13,336 nucleotides of DNA from JBDNFP01 sp041689775 (GCA_041689775.1 JBDNFP010000227.1:1-13336), one strand, 5' to 3'. Positions 1 to 9,158 are shown, counted from the first letter of the stretch. A program made the numbers and translations. Notes: generated from the sequence alone by a model not told the origin.

Positions 1-2
1 TA

Positions 3-368
3 AAATTAATGGTTGTAGCCGTCACCTTCAGTTCGACTACCCTTTTGGCCAACGATACTCACAGCAATAAAATGGATATTAACGTGGTCTTGCCGAAAAC
101 AGTTGTAGTTTCCGAACTACCCGCAACGTTAAAGATCAACGATGGAACTAAGCGGGCTCAATACAGCCCCCAGCAAAAAGCCAGACTTGTAGGCCTGGAA
201 TTCAGTAAAATGTACAGTAAGAGGATGGAAATCAATGTAGTTCTCCCACAAGCGGTAGTAATCACTGAAACACCTGCCCCATTGAAAGTCTCCAAAAAAG
301 CGGCTTCGGCTCAATACAGCCCTGAGCAACTAGCCAATCTGATGGGTCTGGAATTAACGTCTAAATAA
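3..368 (+). CDS. small secreted protein of two tandem ~46-residue repeats, 5'-partial
   Basis: I do not recognise the family. The frame is open to the left edge (codons AAA, TTA precede the first ATG at 9), so the gene probably starts outside the window. From that ATG, the first ~14 residues are a hydrophobic stretch ending LLAND, like the core and cleavage region of a Sec signal peptide, but with no basic N-terminus, which supports a start further upstream. The mature part is an internal duplication. Residues ~22-67 and ~73-119 (numbered from the ATG at 9) both run M[DE]INVVLP, a V-rich segment, then AQYSP[QE]Q and [VM]GLE, with about 27 of 46 positions identical. The DNA of the two units has diverged more than the protein, so the duplication is old. 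No catalytic motif or membrane helix beyond the signal is visible. It is probably a small periplasmic or secreted protein; the function is unknown. Confidence 0.65.
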   Translation, partial: KLMVVAVTFSSTTLLANDTHSNKMDINVVLPKTVVVSELPATLKINDGTKRAQYSPQQKARLVGLEFSKMYSKRMEINVVLPQAVVITETPAPLKVSKKAASAQYSPEQLANLMGLELTSK

Positions 369-402
369 AAATACCGTCAGACGTATTTTGAAAGGGAGTA
401 GT

Positions 403-440
403 AAGCAAAAACGGGAGGCAATTGCCTCCCGTTTTTGCTT
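403..440. terminator. bidirectional intrinsic terminator (38-bp perfect palindrome)
   Basis: Every base from 403 to 440 pairs around the centre between 421 and 422. The GC core (412-419 with 424-431, CGGGAGGC/GCCTCCCG) is flanked by five A on the left and five T on the right, so a U-tract follows the stem on either strand. It begins one base past the leuS stop and lies 35 bp past the stop of the repeat protein, as expected for a shared terminator between convergent genes. Confidence 0.9.
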
Positions 441-3236
441 TTATAATACTACGTTAACTATCCGTTTGGGAACAACGATTATTTTCTTGGGTAGCTTCCC
501 ATCGAGCCATTTTTGTACGGTTTCGTTCGCTAGTACTGCCTTTTCTACCTCAGCGGGTGGGGTATCCGACGCAAAAGCCATCGTAACGCGTACTTTACCA
601 TTTATTTGAATGGGGTACTCAAAAACATCCTCCACGACGTACTGAGGCTCCCATACGGGAAAGTCGGCGGTGGATAAACTACCACCCTCGTTACCCAAGG
701 CTGCATACAGCTCTTCCGTAATGTGCGGTGCGTATGAAGAAAGTAGCACCAGCAGTGGTTCCAGAATAGCTTTCTTCGATGATTTCAGCGTACCCAGCTC
801 ATTTACACACATCATAAAGGCACTTACCGCGGTATTGAAAGAAAAACTTTCAATATCTTCCTGTACCTTCTTGATGGTCTTGTGCAAGACTTTCAATTCG
901 GCTTTGGTAGGCTCTTCATCCTTTACCAACCACTGACCGTTATCGTTGTAGAATAAGCGCCAGAACTTACGGATGAAGCGGTAGGTACCATCAATACCGT
1001 TGGTATTCCAGGGCTTGGCCTGCTCCAACGGCCCCAGGAACATTTCGTACAAGCGTAAGGTGTCGGCACCGTATCTCTCCACGATATCATCCGGGTTTAC
1101 GACGTTGAATTTAGACTTGGACATCTTTTCTACCTCAACTCCGCAGACGTAGCGGCCATCTTCTAGTATAAACTCTGCATTGTCGCCCGCAATATCCGGA
1201 CGGGTCGCCTTGAACTTGTCTATATCAAGTATATCATTCTCCACGATGTTCACATCCACGTGCAGGCCAGAAACTTCGTACTGATCTTTCAAGCCAGCAC
1301 TCACAAAAACCGGTTTCGTGTAGCCTTCGCTTTTAACCCGGTATACAAAGCTACTACGACCTTGAATCATTCCCTGGTTGATAAGCTTTTTGAAAGGCTC
1401 CTCCTCGGGTACGTGGCCCCGATCTTTCAGGAATTTATTCCAAAAACGACTGTACAACAGGTGCCCGGTGGCGTGTTCCGTGCCGCCAAGGTACAGATCA
1501 ACGTCGCGCCAGTAGGATATTGCTTCTTTGGAGGCAAACTCTTCCTTGTTTTGGGCATCCATGTAGCGGTACCAATACCAGCTGCTACCCGCCCACCCGG
1601 GCATGGTGCTTAATTCATATTCGTACTCACCACGGTACTTCCACCCTTCGGCCCGGCCGAGGGGTGGCTCTCCGGTTGCGGTGGGGAGATATTTATCAAC
1701 CGCTGGCAACTCCAATGGAAGATCAGATTCCTCCAAGAGATACGGCAATCCATCCTTGTAATAGACGGGTACTGGCTCGCCCCAGTAGCGTTGACGACTA
1801 AATACGGCATCCCGCAAACGATAGTTAATTTTTCCTTTACCAATTTTCCGCTCTTCCATCCATTGAATCAGGACGGGTGTGGCCTCCGCGTAGGTCAGTC
1901 CGTTGATAATACCAGAGTTTATGTACTTTCCCTCCTTGGTTGAATCGGCCTGAGTATCGATATCTTGCTGTCCATCCAGTATTTGGGTAATCGGCAAACC
2001 AAAATGAGTAGCAAAATTCCAGTCTCGCTGATCACCCGAGGGCACTGCCATCACGGCTCCGGTACCATAGCCCGCTAGTACGTAGTCGGCTATATAGATG
2101 GGCACTTTTTCTTCGCTGAAAGGATTAACGGCATAAGCACCCGTAAAGGCACCGGAAACGGTTTTCACGTCAGCCATTCGATCACGCTCCGAGCGCTTCT
2201 TCGTGTGATTGATGTAGGCTTCAATTTCAGCTTTTTGGGCGTCAGTCGTAATTTCTGACACTAACTCGTGCTCGGGTGCCAGTACCATGAAGGTTACTCC
2301 ATAGATCGTATCCACGCGGGTAGTAAATACCTCAATCATCCGATCGGGGTGCTGATCCACGTTAAATTTAACCATTGCTCCCACCGAGCGGCCGATCCAG
2401 TTGCGTTGCTGCTCTTTGAGTGATTCCGTCCAGTCGATGGTATTGAGGCCATCCAATAAGCGCTGGGCGTAGGCCGTAATCCGCATCATCCACTGGCGCA
2501 TCAGCTTTTGCTCCACCGGAAAACCACCTCGCTCAGAAACGCCATCTTTTACTTCATCATTGGAAAGTACCGATCCCAGGCCCGCACACCAGTTGACGGT
2601 AGCATCTGCTACGTAAGTCAGGCGGTAGTTAAGCGTCATGGTGTACTGTTCCTTTTCGCTCATGGCTTTCCACTCTACCGCCGTGAAAACTGATGTATCC
2701 TCGTCACAATTGGCGTTTACCAAAGTATTTCCACTTTTTTCGAATTTGGCAATCAGCATTTTGATGGGTTCGGCCTGATCGGTATCCTTGTTGTACCAAC
2801 TCCGAAACAACTCCATAAAAATCCACTGCGACCATTTATAGTAGTCGGCATCGGAGGTTCTGACTTCGCGACTCCAATCGTAGCCAAACCCCAGGTTTTT
2901 TAGCTGCTCGATGTAACGGGTAATGTTCTGCTCGGTTGTTACCGCCGGATGCTGCCCAGTTTGAATAGCGTACTGCTCAGCCGGCAAACCAAAGCTATCA
3001 AACCCCATGGGATGCAACACGTTAAAGCCTTTGAACCGCTTGTATCGTGAATAAATATCTGAAGCAATGTACCCGAGCGGGTGCCCCACGTGCAACCCAG
3101 CTCCGGAAGGATACGGGAACATATCCAAAACATAAAACTTAGGCTTTTCCGGATCTATTGCGACGCAGTTTGTCTGGTTTTGATCCCAGAAATTCTGCCA
3201 TTTCTTTTCAATTTCACGGTGGTTATACTCACTCAT
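441..3236 (-). CDS. leuS: leucyl-tRNA synthetase
   Basis: Class I aminoacyl-tRNA synthetase that charges tRNA-Leu with leucine in the cytoplasm using ATP. The class signature HIGH appears as HVGH at residues 49-52, inside PYPSGAGLHVGHPLGY, and KMSKS is at 704-708. The CP1 editing domain, which hydrolyses mischarged tRNA, lies at about 235-425. It holds the Thr-rich motif TTRVDT (305-310) and GTGAVMAVPSGDQRD, whose Asp402 corresponds to the conserved editing Asp. A leucine-specific insertion occupies roughly 630-690, just before KMSKS. The anticodon-binding and C-terminal domains follow to residue 931. That length is above the ~860 of E. coli LeuRS but usual for Bacteroidota. The ATG at 3236 gives the normal MSEYNHREIEKKWQNFW start; no strong Shine-Dalgarno precedes it, as is common in this phylum. 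The gene stands alone: it is convergent with the repeat protein and divergent from the small barrel protein. Confidence 0.97.
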   Translation of the reverse strand: MSEYNHREIEKKWQNFWDQNQTNCVAIDPEKPKFYVLDMFPYPSGAGLHVGHPLGYIASDIYSRYKRFKGFNVLHPMGFDSFGLPAEQYAIQTGQHPAVTTEQNITRYIEQLKNLGFGYDWSREVRTSDADYYKWSQWIFMELFRSWYNKDTDQAEPIKMLIAKFEKSGNTLVNANCDEDTSVFTAVEWKAMSEKEQYTMTLNYRLTYVADATVNWCAGLGSVLSNDEVKDGVSERGGFPVEQKLMRQWMMRITAYAQRLLDGLNTIDWTESLKEQQRNWIGRSVGAMVKFNVDQHPDRMIEVFTTRVDTIYGVTFMVLAPEHELVSEITTDAQKAEIEAYINHTKKRSERDRMADVKTVSGAFTGAYAVNPFSEEKVPIYIADYVLAGYGTGAVMAVPSGDQRDWNFATHFGLPITQILDGQQDIDTQADSTKEGKYINSGIINGLTYAEATPVLIQWMEERKIGKGKINYRLRDAVFSRQRYWGEPVPVYYKDGLPYLLEESDLPLELPAVDKYLPTATGEPPLGRAEGWKYRGEYEYELSTMPGWAGSSWYWYRYMDAQNKEEFASKEAISYWRDVDLYLGGTEHATGHLLYSRFWNKFLKDRGHVPEEEPFKKLINQGMIQGRSSFVYRVKSEGYTKPVFVSAGLKDQYEVSGLHVDVNIVENDILDIDKFKATRPDIAGDNAEFILEDGRYVCGVEVEKMSKSKFNVVNPDDIVERYGADTLRLYEMFLGPLEQAKPWNTNGIDGTYRFIRKFWRLFYNDNGQWLVKDEEPTKAELKVLHKTIKKVQEDIESFSFNTAVSAFMMCVNELGTLKSSKKAILEPLLVLLSSYAPHITEELYAALGNEGGSLSTADFPVWEPQYVVEDVFEYPIQINGKVRVTMAFASDTPPAEVEKAVLANETVQKWLDGKLPKKIIVVPKRIVNVVL

Positions 3237-3296
3237 GCTAGGGTATTGGTTTTGTTAATAGTAGTTAATATCAATTGCATACTACAAGATCGGGTG

Positions 3297-3304
3297 CAAA
3301 ATTA
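3297..3304 (-). promoter_or_regulatory. candidate proximal leuS promoter, -7 box
   Basis: On the minus strand this octamer reads TAATTTTG, an exact match to the Bacteroidota -7 consensus TAnnTTTG. It lies 60 bp upstream of the leuS ATG, which would give a ~50-nt leader. No TTTG sits at the ideal distance upstream; the closest TTG (3318-3320) is only 13 nt away, so the call rests on one box. Confidence 0.4.
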
Positions 3305-3449
3305 GCGTTTTTAACCACAATAGAACGGTAGAAAATAAACACTAGGTGGGGGTTAATTACCGTTACGATGTCATAAGTCAATAATCAGTACCAAATCCAT
3401 TCATAGAAATCTCCTGTGCTATGTAAAACTTTTAGTTCAAAACCGGGTA

Positions 3450-3482
3450 CAAATTTACCCAGTTTATTTATTTTCAAACAAA
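3450..3482 (-). promoter_or_regulatory. candidate distal leuS promoter, -33 and -7 boxes
   Basis: On the minus strand TAAATTTG (3450-3457) matches TAnnTTTG exactly. It is preceded by two TTTG copies in tandem (3475-3478 and 3479-3482), giving spacers of 17 or 21 nt, the range reported for Bacteroidota sigma-A promoters. It points at leuS with a ~205-nt leader. The -7 box also sits inside a short inverted repeat (GGGTA at 3445-3449, TACCC at 3456-3460), which may be chance. Confidence 0.45.
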
Positions 3483-3552
3483 TTGCCTGCGGTTACGGCT
3501 CTGGTATCCCATTTTTCAAGCATTCTCCATTGTTTAATAATATCCTTTATTT

Positions 3553-4221
3553 ATGAAAAAGACATTCATCGTCGTATTTGTCACTCTATTTAGTTTTAGT
3601 GCTTTTGCTCAGAAAGATCCCTTCTTCCGCTTTGGCCTCAAAGGCGGGGTTAACTTATCTAACATCCGGGGTAATGATTTATCGCTCGGTTCCGGCGGTT
3701 CCGCGTTTAACTTTAAAGACAACAGCAACCGCTCCACGGGTTTTGTGGGTGGTGTATTCATGCGTTTTGGTCGGAATTTTTATATCCAACCCGAGTTTCT
3801 TTTCTCCCAAAAGGGTGGAACCTTCAATGCTTACAAAGACGGCCTTACCAATGAGGAAGGAAAGGTTGACGTCCGGTTCTCTAATTTTGACGTCCCCGTA
3901 CTGATTGGTGGCCGTATTGGCAAGGTATTTCGCATCAACGTAGGTCCGGTGGCCTCGCTTCGACTAACTAATAACGGTAAGATCGGCGACTCATTCAGAA
4001 ACTATACCGGCGAAAACGCCCAGGATGAATATAACAATAACGTTACGTTTGGCTACCAAGCCGGAGTTGGCCTTGACTTGGGTCGTTTGAGTCTTGATGT
4101 ACGCTACGAGGGCAACCTTAATGATGTAGTATCAATTCAGTATGGCAACCAAAATACAGCCACCCAGTTTGGCCGTCAAAGTAATCTATGGCAGGCGACG
4201 GTTGGTTTTTCGATATTCTGA
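3553..4221 (+). CDS. porin-family outer-membrane beta-barrel protein (OMP_b-brl_2-like)
   Basis: Small outer-membrane barrel protein of 222 residues. The signal peptide is MKKTFIVVFVTLFSFSAFA with likely cleavage before Gln20. The mature part opens with the typical FRFGLKGGVNLSNI of this porin-like family (Pfam OMP_b-brl_2 type) and continues as alternating beta strands: GFVGGVFMRFG, FYIQPEFLFSQKGG, FRINVGPVASLRL, FGYQAGVGLDLGRLSLDVRYEG. It ends LWQATVGFSIF, with the C-terminal aromatic residue recognised by the BAM machinery. An 8-stranded barrel is likely from the length. The substrate or partner is not readable; these proteins are often abundant with no known role. It is a single-gene unit, divergent from leuS and followed by its own terminator. 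Confidence 0.88.
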   Translation: MKKTFIVVFVTLFSFSAFAQKDPFFRFGLKGGVNLSNIRGNDLSLGSGGSAFNFKDNSNRSTGFVGGVFMRFGRNFYIQPEFLFSQKGGTFNAYKDGLTNEEGKVDVRFSNFDVPVLIGGRIGKVFRINVGPVASLRLTNNGKIGDSFRNYTGENAQDEYNNNVTFGYQAGVGLDLGRLSLDVRYEGNLNDVVSIQYGNQNTATQFGRQSNLWQATVGFSIF

Positions 4222-4246
4222 TGAGGTGAAGTACCTCCACACATTT

Positions 4247-4284
4247 AAATCTGGGGTGGGTGATCTTCCAGCCTCAGATTTTTT
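4247..4284 (+). terminator. intrinsic terminator after the small barrel protein
   Basis: AAATCTGGGG (4247-4256) pairs with CCTCAGATTT (4272-4281) through ten positions with one G-U wobble, and a run of six T (4279-4284) follows. It lies 25 bp past the stop codon. Confidence 0.75.
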
Positions 4285-4358
4285 ACCTTTATTGAAGAAA
4301 AGCCCCCACAAAACCCGGAGGTCCCGCAGGGGTCAGCCGTCAATCAGACATTTAGTAT

Positions 4359-6860
4359 TTAAAACGGTAGGCGATAACCCGCCGATAGTTGGGTGTTCTT
4401 AAACAAGTTACGACCCGCTACATCTACGTAGAATCGTCCACCTGCTACCTTGAAAAGGTTGGCTCCTAGTACAATGTTAGAACCCAGCTTTACGTTTTCA
4501 TTTCCAATCTTCAGCAAACCGCCCCCAATTCCTATATACGGAGAGAAGTCTTTTAATTTATCCGATTCAATGGCATACACAGCGTTGAGTAGTACTCCGT
4601 AGCTCGATGAGTTTCCGAAACCAATGAATGTTTCAGGCATCAGGAAAAACTTGGATTCCTGGTAGCGGTAGTGACCTCTGAACCCGAGGTTAAGGGTAGT
4701 AGCATCACCAAAGTTAAATCCACCCAAAACAGAAACACCGTCGTAATTAAATCGATTAAAAAATCCATCGGAGGCCAGATTATCACTTTCGTAAGCCATT
4801 TGATCGCCTGAGCGGTAGTTTTCCAATGGCATCGTTACTATCCGATCTTCACCGACCGGTGCACTCATCACGGGCACCGAACCTACCTTATTCATTCCTT
4901 GTTTCAAGCTGTCAAGACCATCCAGTACTTCTTTTCTAAATTTCTCCTGATCTTTTTGCTTGTCTTTTTCCATCTTTTCAATGGTCCGCTCCAATCCTTG
5001 AAGGCGCTTATTTAACTGATCTGTATTTTGCTTATCGTTCTTATCAAGTGATTCCAGCTGCTTCTGCATCTGAGCCTGATAAGATTCATTCGCTTTCTTC
5101 AAATCAACTATCGAACCCCGTAAAGCGGCTGAATTACGGTTGATGGACAGCGTATCGCTTACCTGGACTACCTCCACTCTATCGTTCCGCACCGAGTCAA
5201 GGTTCATCTCAATGGTATTCAATCTTTCTCCGATTTGCTCTCTGCCAGACCTTTCTGCTTTCTGATAGGCTTGCAGACTTTCCCGAACCTCACTTTGGTA
5301 TTCCTCATTTGAGGCTTTAATCTCATCAATCATTGCTCTAAATTCGGTCGGATTCATACTCAGCAACAAAGCGTCTTTATTTTGATAGGCTTCTTGATTG
5401 GCCGCTTTCTCTTTGTTTTGAACGGCTACTATTTTTTCTACATTCTTTTCCGTCTTCACCTTTTCAGCTCCTTTTTGCCTTTCGGCGGTAGCATTACCCT
5501 CAGTTTTCGCCGCAATAATTTCTTCCTCTAATTTCCTGATTCTATTTTCGTAGTCACGTTTTAAGTCTTCACTGCCTCTTTTCTCGGATTGCAGATTATC
5601 CATAACTACCTCATCATAGGAATTTGACTCTGCTTCCATCGTGGAGGATTTGGCACCATTTCCCAATACAAAGTTTATGCTCAGTCCGTAGGCCCAACTA
5701 GTCGTTAGTTCATCAGGATTGGTCGTCTGTTCGAGTAAGCTATTGGAAGTAAGAAGTGCTTTGGCGTAGGCTGAAAGTTTTAGAGCGCGGGAGAAGGGCA
5801 AATCGAGGCCTAAACCACCCGAAACAAAGGATTTATTATCTAGGTTTTGGGCTACGCCGTCTACCTGATAGCCTTCCAGCGCATCAATAACACCACCACC
5901 CACGCTGATGTTCGGGGTCAAGCCCTGACCGTTTGATAGTTTAAATTTTCCCTCACCACCGTAGACCGCTAACTTATCAAAGGTAGAAAAGTAGCCATCT
6001 TCCATTCCGCGCCAGTAAAAACCACGGATTCCCACGTAGGGACCAAAGTTAAAACCAGAACTAACTCCAACGTAACGGGTGCTAGCGTAGGGTAAGCTCT
6101 TTCCAAAATTCAGCTGTCCGGCAGTAATTTCTACCGGTAAACTAACCCCGGAAGAAAAGTTATTGAGATAGGCTTTATCGGCCTCCGTAAGACTACCGGG
6201 GCGACGACCTCCTAGATAAAAAATCATGGATGCCCGCACCGACCAGTTTTTGAGTAGTTCGTTTGGATAATCAGCCTCGGTGACCCCATTGGCTGTCCGC
6301 TCGGCATCACTCATTAGGCTCCGGGCCGGAGAGTCATTAAAGGATGTGTTAACCGCCTGTACACCGAAAGTAAAACGATCGGCCACGGAGAACTGTAAAC
6401 CGCCTCCGACGGAAAAATAAATATTCTTGTAACGACTCAGGCTGTCAGGGTCGATTGTTTGCACGCCTGTACCAACCGTGAGATAAGGCACGATTCCTCC
6501 CTGGCTTAAATTAATTTTCAAATCCCCTCCCCAGCGTTGGATGGCTATATTTTGGGTATCCAGCACGGCGGTCCGTAACCCATCCGCAGAAAGTGCGCTG
6601 AAATCTCTTTTCAGATTGAATGATTGAAGGTAGGTGGCACGGAGTTCCACAAATTCGCCAAAGCCGAAGCCAAGTTGTCCGCCTCCGAGGTATCCATTAC
6701 TAATACCAGTAGTTTCATCCCAAAAAGTATATTCGGCGATGGGCGAAAGTGTATAACTAATTCCTTTTACCTGGGCATTTGCCATTGTCGATAGCCCTGA
6801 GAATAGGACACTTAGCAATAAAATCCGGATGGATAGTGTGAATGGTCGTTTGTTGTGCAT
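4359..6860 (-). CDS. 833-residue outer-membrane protein: barrel-like regions, long coiled coil, C-terminal barrel
   Basis: No specific gene name is recognised. The signal peptide is residues 1-29 (ANA, then Gln30). Residues ~31-222 form a glycine- and aromatic-rich beta region (GGGQLGFGFGEFVELRATY... MIFYLGG). A second region at ~235-402 has similar strand periodicity (VGVSSGFNFGPYVGIRGFYW... LSINFVLG) and may be a duplicate of the first. From ~425 to ~655 the chain is charged, helical and rich in Lys, Glu, Gln and Asn with heptad-like spacing, that is, a long coiled coil. A short linker (~656-690) leads to a last barrel-like region (~695-833) ending SAGYRLPF, with the terminal Phe of an outer-membrane protein. 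It is longer and more composite than ordinary porin-like proteins and lacks a recognisable OmpA peptidoglycan-binding domain. The coiled coil could reach across the periplasm or mediate oligomerisation (inference). No clear TAnnTTTG promoter is seen upstream. Confidence 0.8.
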   Translation of the reverse strand: MHNKRPFTLSIRILLLSVLFSGLSTMANAQVKGISYTLSPIAEYTFWDETTGISNGYLGGGQLGFGFGEFVELRATYLQSFNLKRDFSALSADGLRTAVLDTQNIAIQRWGGDLKINLSQGGIVPYLTVGTGVQTIDPDSLSRYKNIYFSVGGGLQFSVADRFTFGVQAVNTSFNDSPARSLMSDAERTANGVTEADYPNELLKNWSVRASMIFYLGGRRPGSLTEADKAYLNNFSSGVSLPVEITAGQLNFGKSLPYASTRYVGVSSGFNFGPYVGIRGFYWRGMEDGYFSTFDKLAVYGGEGKFKLSNGQGLTPNISVGGGVIDALEGYQVDGVAQNLDNKSFVSGGLGLDLPFSRALKLSAYAKALLTSNSLLEQTTNPDELTTSWAYGLSINFVLGNGAKSSTMEAESNSYDEVVMDNLQSEKRGSEDLKRDYENRIRKLEEEIIAAKTEGNATAERQKGAEKVKTEKNVEKIVAVQNKEKAANQEAYQNKDALLLSMNPTEFRAMIDEIKASNEEYQSEVRESLQAYQKAERSGREQIGERLNTIEMNLDSVRNDRVEVVQVSDTLSINRNSAALRGSIVDLKKANESYQAQMQKQLESLDKNDKQNTDQLNKRLQGLERTIEKMEKDKQKDQEKFRKEVLDGLDSLKQGMNKVGSVPVMSAPVGEDRIVTMPLENYRSGDQMAYESDNLASDGFFNRFNYDGVSVLGGFNFGDATTLNLGFRGHYRYQESKFFLMPETFIGFGNSSSYGVLLNAVYAIESDKLKDFSPYIGIGGGLLKIGNENVKLGSNIVLGANLFKVAGGRFYVDVAGRNLFKNTQLSAGYRLPF

Positions 6861-7202
6861 AAAAATAAATTGTTGATATAATAATGACCCGCACCGTATC
6901 TAGGCTGCAGGATTTGGCACGAAATGACCTTAAAAAATCTTTTGAGAACGGATTCTGAAAGTAGCGTCAGAAAGAAGTGAGGAACAGTACTAGTCCAAGG
7001 TGTTCAAAAGCCCGAAGATCAATGTAGTTTTAAAACAATTGAAATGGTTAAAAAACCATGCCATCTCCACACATCGCCAACAAAATGGCTTCATTGAGAA
7101 TAGGCCTTCGAGAGTGTAGAAGCTTTGTCTCTATCCTGTAAGCAGGGAGGATGATTGGTGGCCATTGTGGAGCAGGAGCGAGAATAATTATTGGTTGAAG
7201 AG
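6861..7202. other. intergenic region between the helicase and the 833-residue OMP gene
   Basis: No supportable gene lies in these 342 bases. Both flanking genes run on the minus strand, so it should hold the helicase 3' end and the OMP promoter. I found no exact TAnnTTTG box on the minus strand and no convincing terminator. The only structure seen is a weak 6-bp hairpin (ATGGTT 7044-7049, AACCAT 7054-7059). Confidence 0.5.
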
Positions 7203-9110
7203 TTAGTCGGCCATGAATTCCCAGGCACTGTGGTGAGCGCCTTTAGTTTCGGCATATTCAATAAAATCGGAGTAAAAACCGAATTGCCCCAGAGTAGCAC
7301 TATCACCAACGATGACCAGTTTTTTGCGGGCTCTCGTCATGGCCACGTTCATGCGTCGAATGTCTGATAGGAAACCAATGCCACCCCTATCATTGGAACG
7401 CGTCATACTGATGTACACCACGTCTCTTTCCTGCCCTTGAAAACTATCAATGGTATTTACGGAAAGCCCCGGACCATAGGCTATTAACTCGGGGGCGTGG
7501 CTTAGCAGTTCCTGCATCAGAAAAACCTGTTGTCTGTAAGGAGAAATTACCGCAATAGAGGGTAATTCATCCGTTGGATATACTGCCCGGATATCAGCAA
7601 TCAATTTGGTCAAATGGTTGAATAAAAAAGTTGCTTCTTCGGGGTTAGTATAACTTGTGCCCTGCAGTTTCTCTTCAAAACCACAACCGGCAGTATCCAG
7701 GTACATAAGCGGCTCTTGCTCAGGTAGTACGCGGTATTGTGCCACCGATTCATGGGCCTTCAAACGGTTTTCGTAGAATACCGACGAAGAATATCCCATG
7801 ATAGCTTCGTTCATCCGATACTGTTCTTCGAGTAGCACGACCGAATCAGGATACAGCACCACGCATTTCTCCATTAGGGTAGTAGCTAGGCCACCTTGGG
7901 CTGCTTCGGTGGATTTGATGGTGGGTGGTAACTGAAAAAAATCCCCGGCCATGATCAGCTTTGGTGCTTTCAGGATCGGTATCCAACAAGCAGGCTCCAA
8001 GGCCTGTCCGGCTTCGTCAATAACCACGGCTTGATACTTGATATTCCTGATGGTGTAGTTATTGGAACCAACCAACGTGGCCGTAATGATCTGGGCTTTG
8101 CCCAGAATATCATCAATACCATACTGTTCCAGTCGGCTAACCTCCTTCAATATTTTATGAGCTTCGTCAAAAAGAGCTTTTCGCTGGTCTCGTTCGGCTT
8201 TTCCAAAATTACGTTTGTAGGTATGCGCCATATTTCGGAACTCATTGGCTTGTTTCCTCAGCTTTTTGATTTCCTTCATGGCGCTATGCTCTGCCAATCT
8301 ACTATCCAAGGTCTTGGCTAGTAACTCATCCGAAACCCGGGCCGGATTACCTACCCTCACCACGTCGATCTCTTCTTCGGAAAGTCTTTGAGTCAACAAA
8401 TCAACGGCTGTATTACTGGGTGCTACCACCAAAATGGGCGATACGCCTTGGTTTACCAAGACTTTGATGGCTTGTACCAGTGTGGTCGTTTTGCCCGTAC
8501 CGGGAGGACCATGAACAATGGCCAAATCATCGGCAGTGCATACTTTTTGAACCGCTATTTGTTGAGAGTTATTTAGCTTGGAAGTAGGTAAGATCAATTC
8601 GTCCTCCTTGAAAGAAGGAATTTCGGCTCCCGTCAAAATCCGCACAAGTCTACCCGCGGCGGTATCAGCTCCCAATACCCGCGCTGCTTTGAGCGCCGCA
8701 ATCATTTCATCGTAACTATTATCATCAAAAAGCAGCTCAATTCCCAACTTTCCGTCTCTTGACCAATCAGGAAGTTCGTCCGTTCGGAGTGCAATCTTTA
8801 AGCGATTAGAGTTTTGAAAACTAATAGTACCCTCCATTCTGTCCTCCTGAGGATTATGATTTGAAAACAACACCGCTGGCATCCCCGACCTAAGTTGATG
8901 GGAAATATCATGATGGGTGGTGCGTTCTAGCTCCACGGTCAGGTACTCTCCTCGACCTAATTCGGTACCCCGTATGGCAATGGGGTACCAAGCTAATCCA
9001 TTGGCCCGACGCTCTGAAACAGAAGTTGACTTGGTGAGTAGTTGATAGTTAAGGCGATCTTCCTCCCGCTCTATGCTAAGTAATTCAAGTTGCTTTTTAA
9101 AGTAATCCAT
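7203..9110 (-). CDS. SF1B DNA/RNA helicase, UPF1/SMUBP-2 (IGHMBP2)-like
   Basis: ATP-dependent superfamily 1B helicase of 635 residues, expected to unwind DNA and/or RNA 5' to 3' in the cytoplasm. Residues 1-~150 resemble the SMUBP-2 1B-type beta domain. The motor follows: NNSQQIAVQK (Q-motif-like), Walker A GPPGTGKTT (201-209), VVAPSNTAVDLL (motif Ia), Walker B DEAG (365-368), motif III GDFFQLPP (389-396), EEQYRM, ISPYRQQ, NTIDSFQGQE with Asp555 at the start of motif V, and MNVAMTRARK from Met587 (motif VI, with the Arg residues that contact the ATP gamma-phosphate). All motifs look intact. The helical insertion at ~265-345 between Ia and II is normal for UPF1-like enzymes. The start at 9110 gives MDYFKKQLELLSIEREED, typical of the family. 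Family-level function is firm; the biological role of bacterial members is poorly known. It is divergent, by 168 bp, from a HIRAN-domain gene. Confidence 0.93.
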   Translation of the reverse strand: MDYFKKQLELLSIEREEDRLNYQLLTKSTSVSERRANGLAWYPIAIRGTELGRGEYLTVELERTTHHDISHQLRSGMPAVLFSNHNPQEDRMEGTISFQNSNRLKIALRTDELPDWSRDGKLGIELLFDDNSYDEMIAALKAARVLGADTAAGRLVRILTGAEIPSFKEDELILPTSKLNNSQQIAVQKVCTADDLAIVHGPPGTGKTTTLVQAIKVLVNQGVSPILVVAPSNTAVDLLTQRLSEEEIDVVRVGNPARVSDELLAKTLDSRLAEHSAMKEIKKLRKQANEFRNMAHTYKRNFGKAERDQRKALFDEAHKILKEVSRLEQYGIDDILGKAQIITATLVGSNNYTIRNIKYQAVVIDEAGQALEPACWIPILKAPKLIMAGDFFQLPPTIKSTEAAQGGLATTLMEKCVVLYPDSVVLLEEQYRMNEAIMGYSSSVFYENRLKAHESVAQYRVLPEQEPLMYLDTAGCGFEEKLQGTSYTNPEEATFLFNHLTKLIADIRAVYPTDELPSIAVISPYRQQVFLMQELLSHAPELIAYGPGLSVNTIDSFQGQERDVVYISMTRSNDRGGIGFLSDIRRMNVAMTRARKKLVIVGDSATLGQFGFYSDFIEYAETKGAHHSAWEFMAD

Positions 9111-9158
9111 TCGGTAAGAAACAGCCAGTTTGTCCGCCTTAGTTGGCTACTAATAGTT

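Larger units (their letters stand above)
3237..3552. other. divergent intergenic region between leuS and the small barrel protein gene
   Basis: This 316-bp AT-rich spacer holds no convincing ORF. It must carry promoters for both neighbours. Two TAnnTTTG matches are readable on the minus strand, towards leuS (3297-3304 and 3450-3457). No exact TAnnTTTG was found on the plus strand for the gene at 3553; the nearest thing is an imperfect TATCCTTTA at 3541-3549, too close to the ATG to be persuasive. Confidence 0.6.

Noticed and set aside
1650..1690. GC-rich patch in leuS as another 16-nt insert
   Set aside because: It encodes the normal LeuRS ATGEPPLG segment in frame, so nothing is inserted there.
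1260..1801. Plus-strand ORFs of 117 and 93 residues inside leuS
   Set aside because: They are antisense shadows of highly conserved LeuRS codons.
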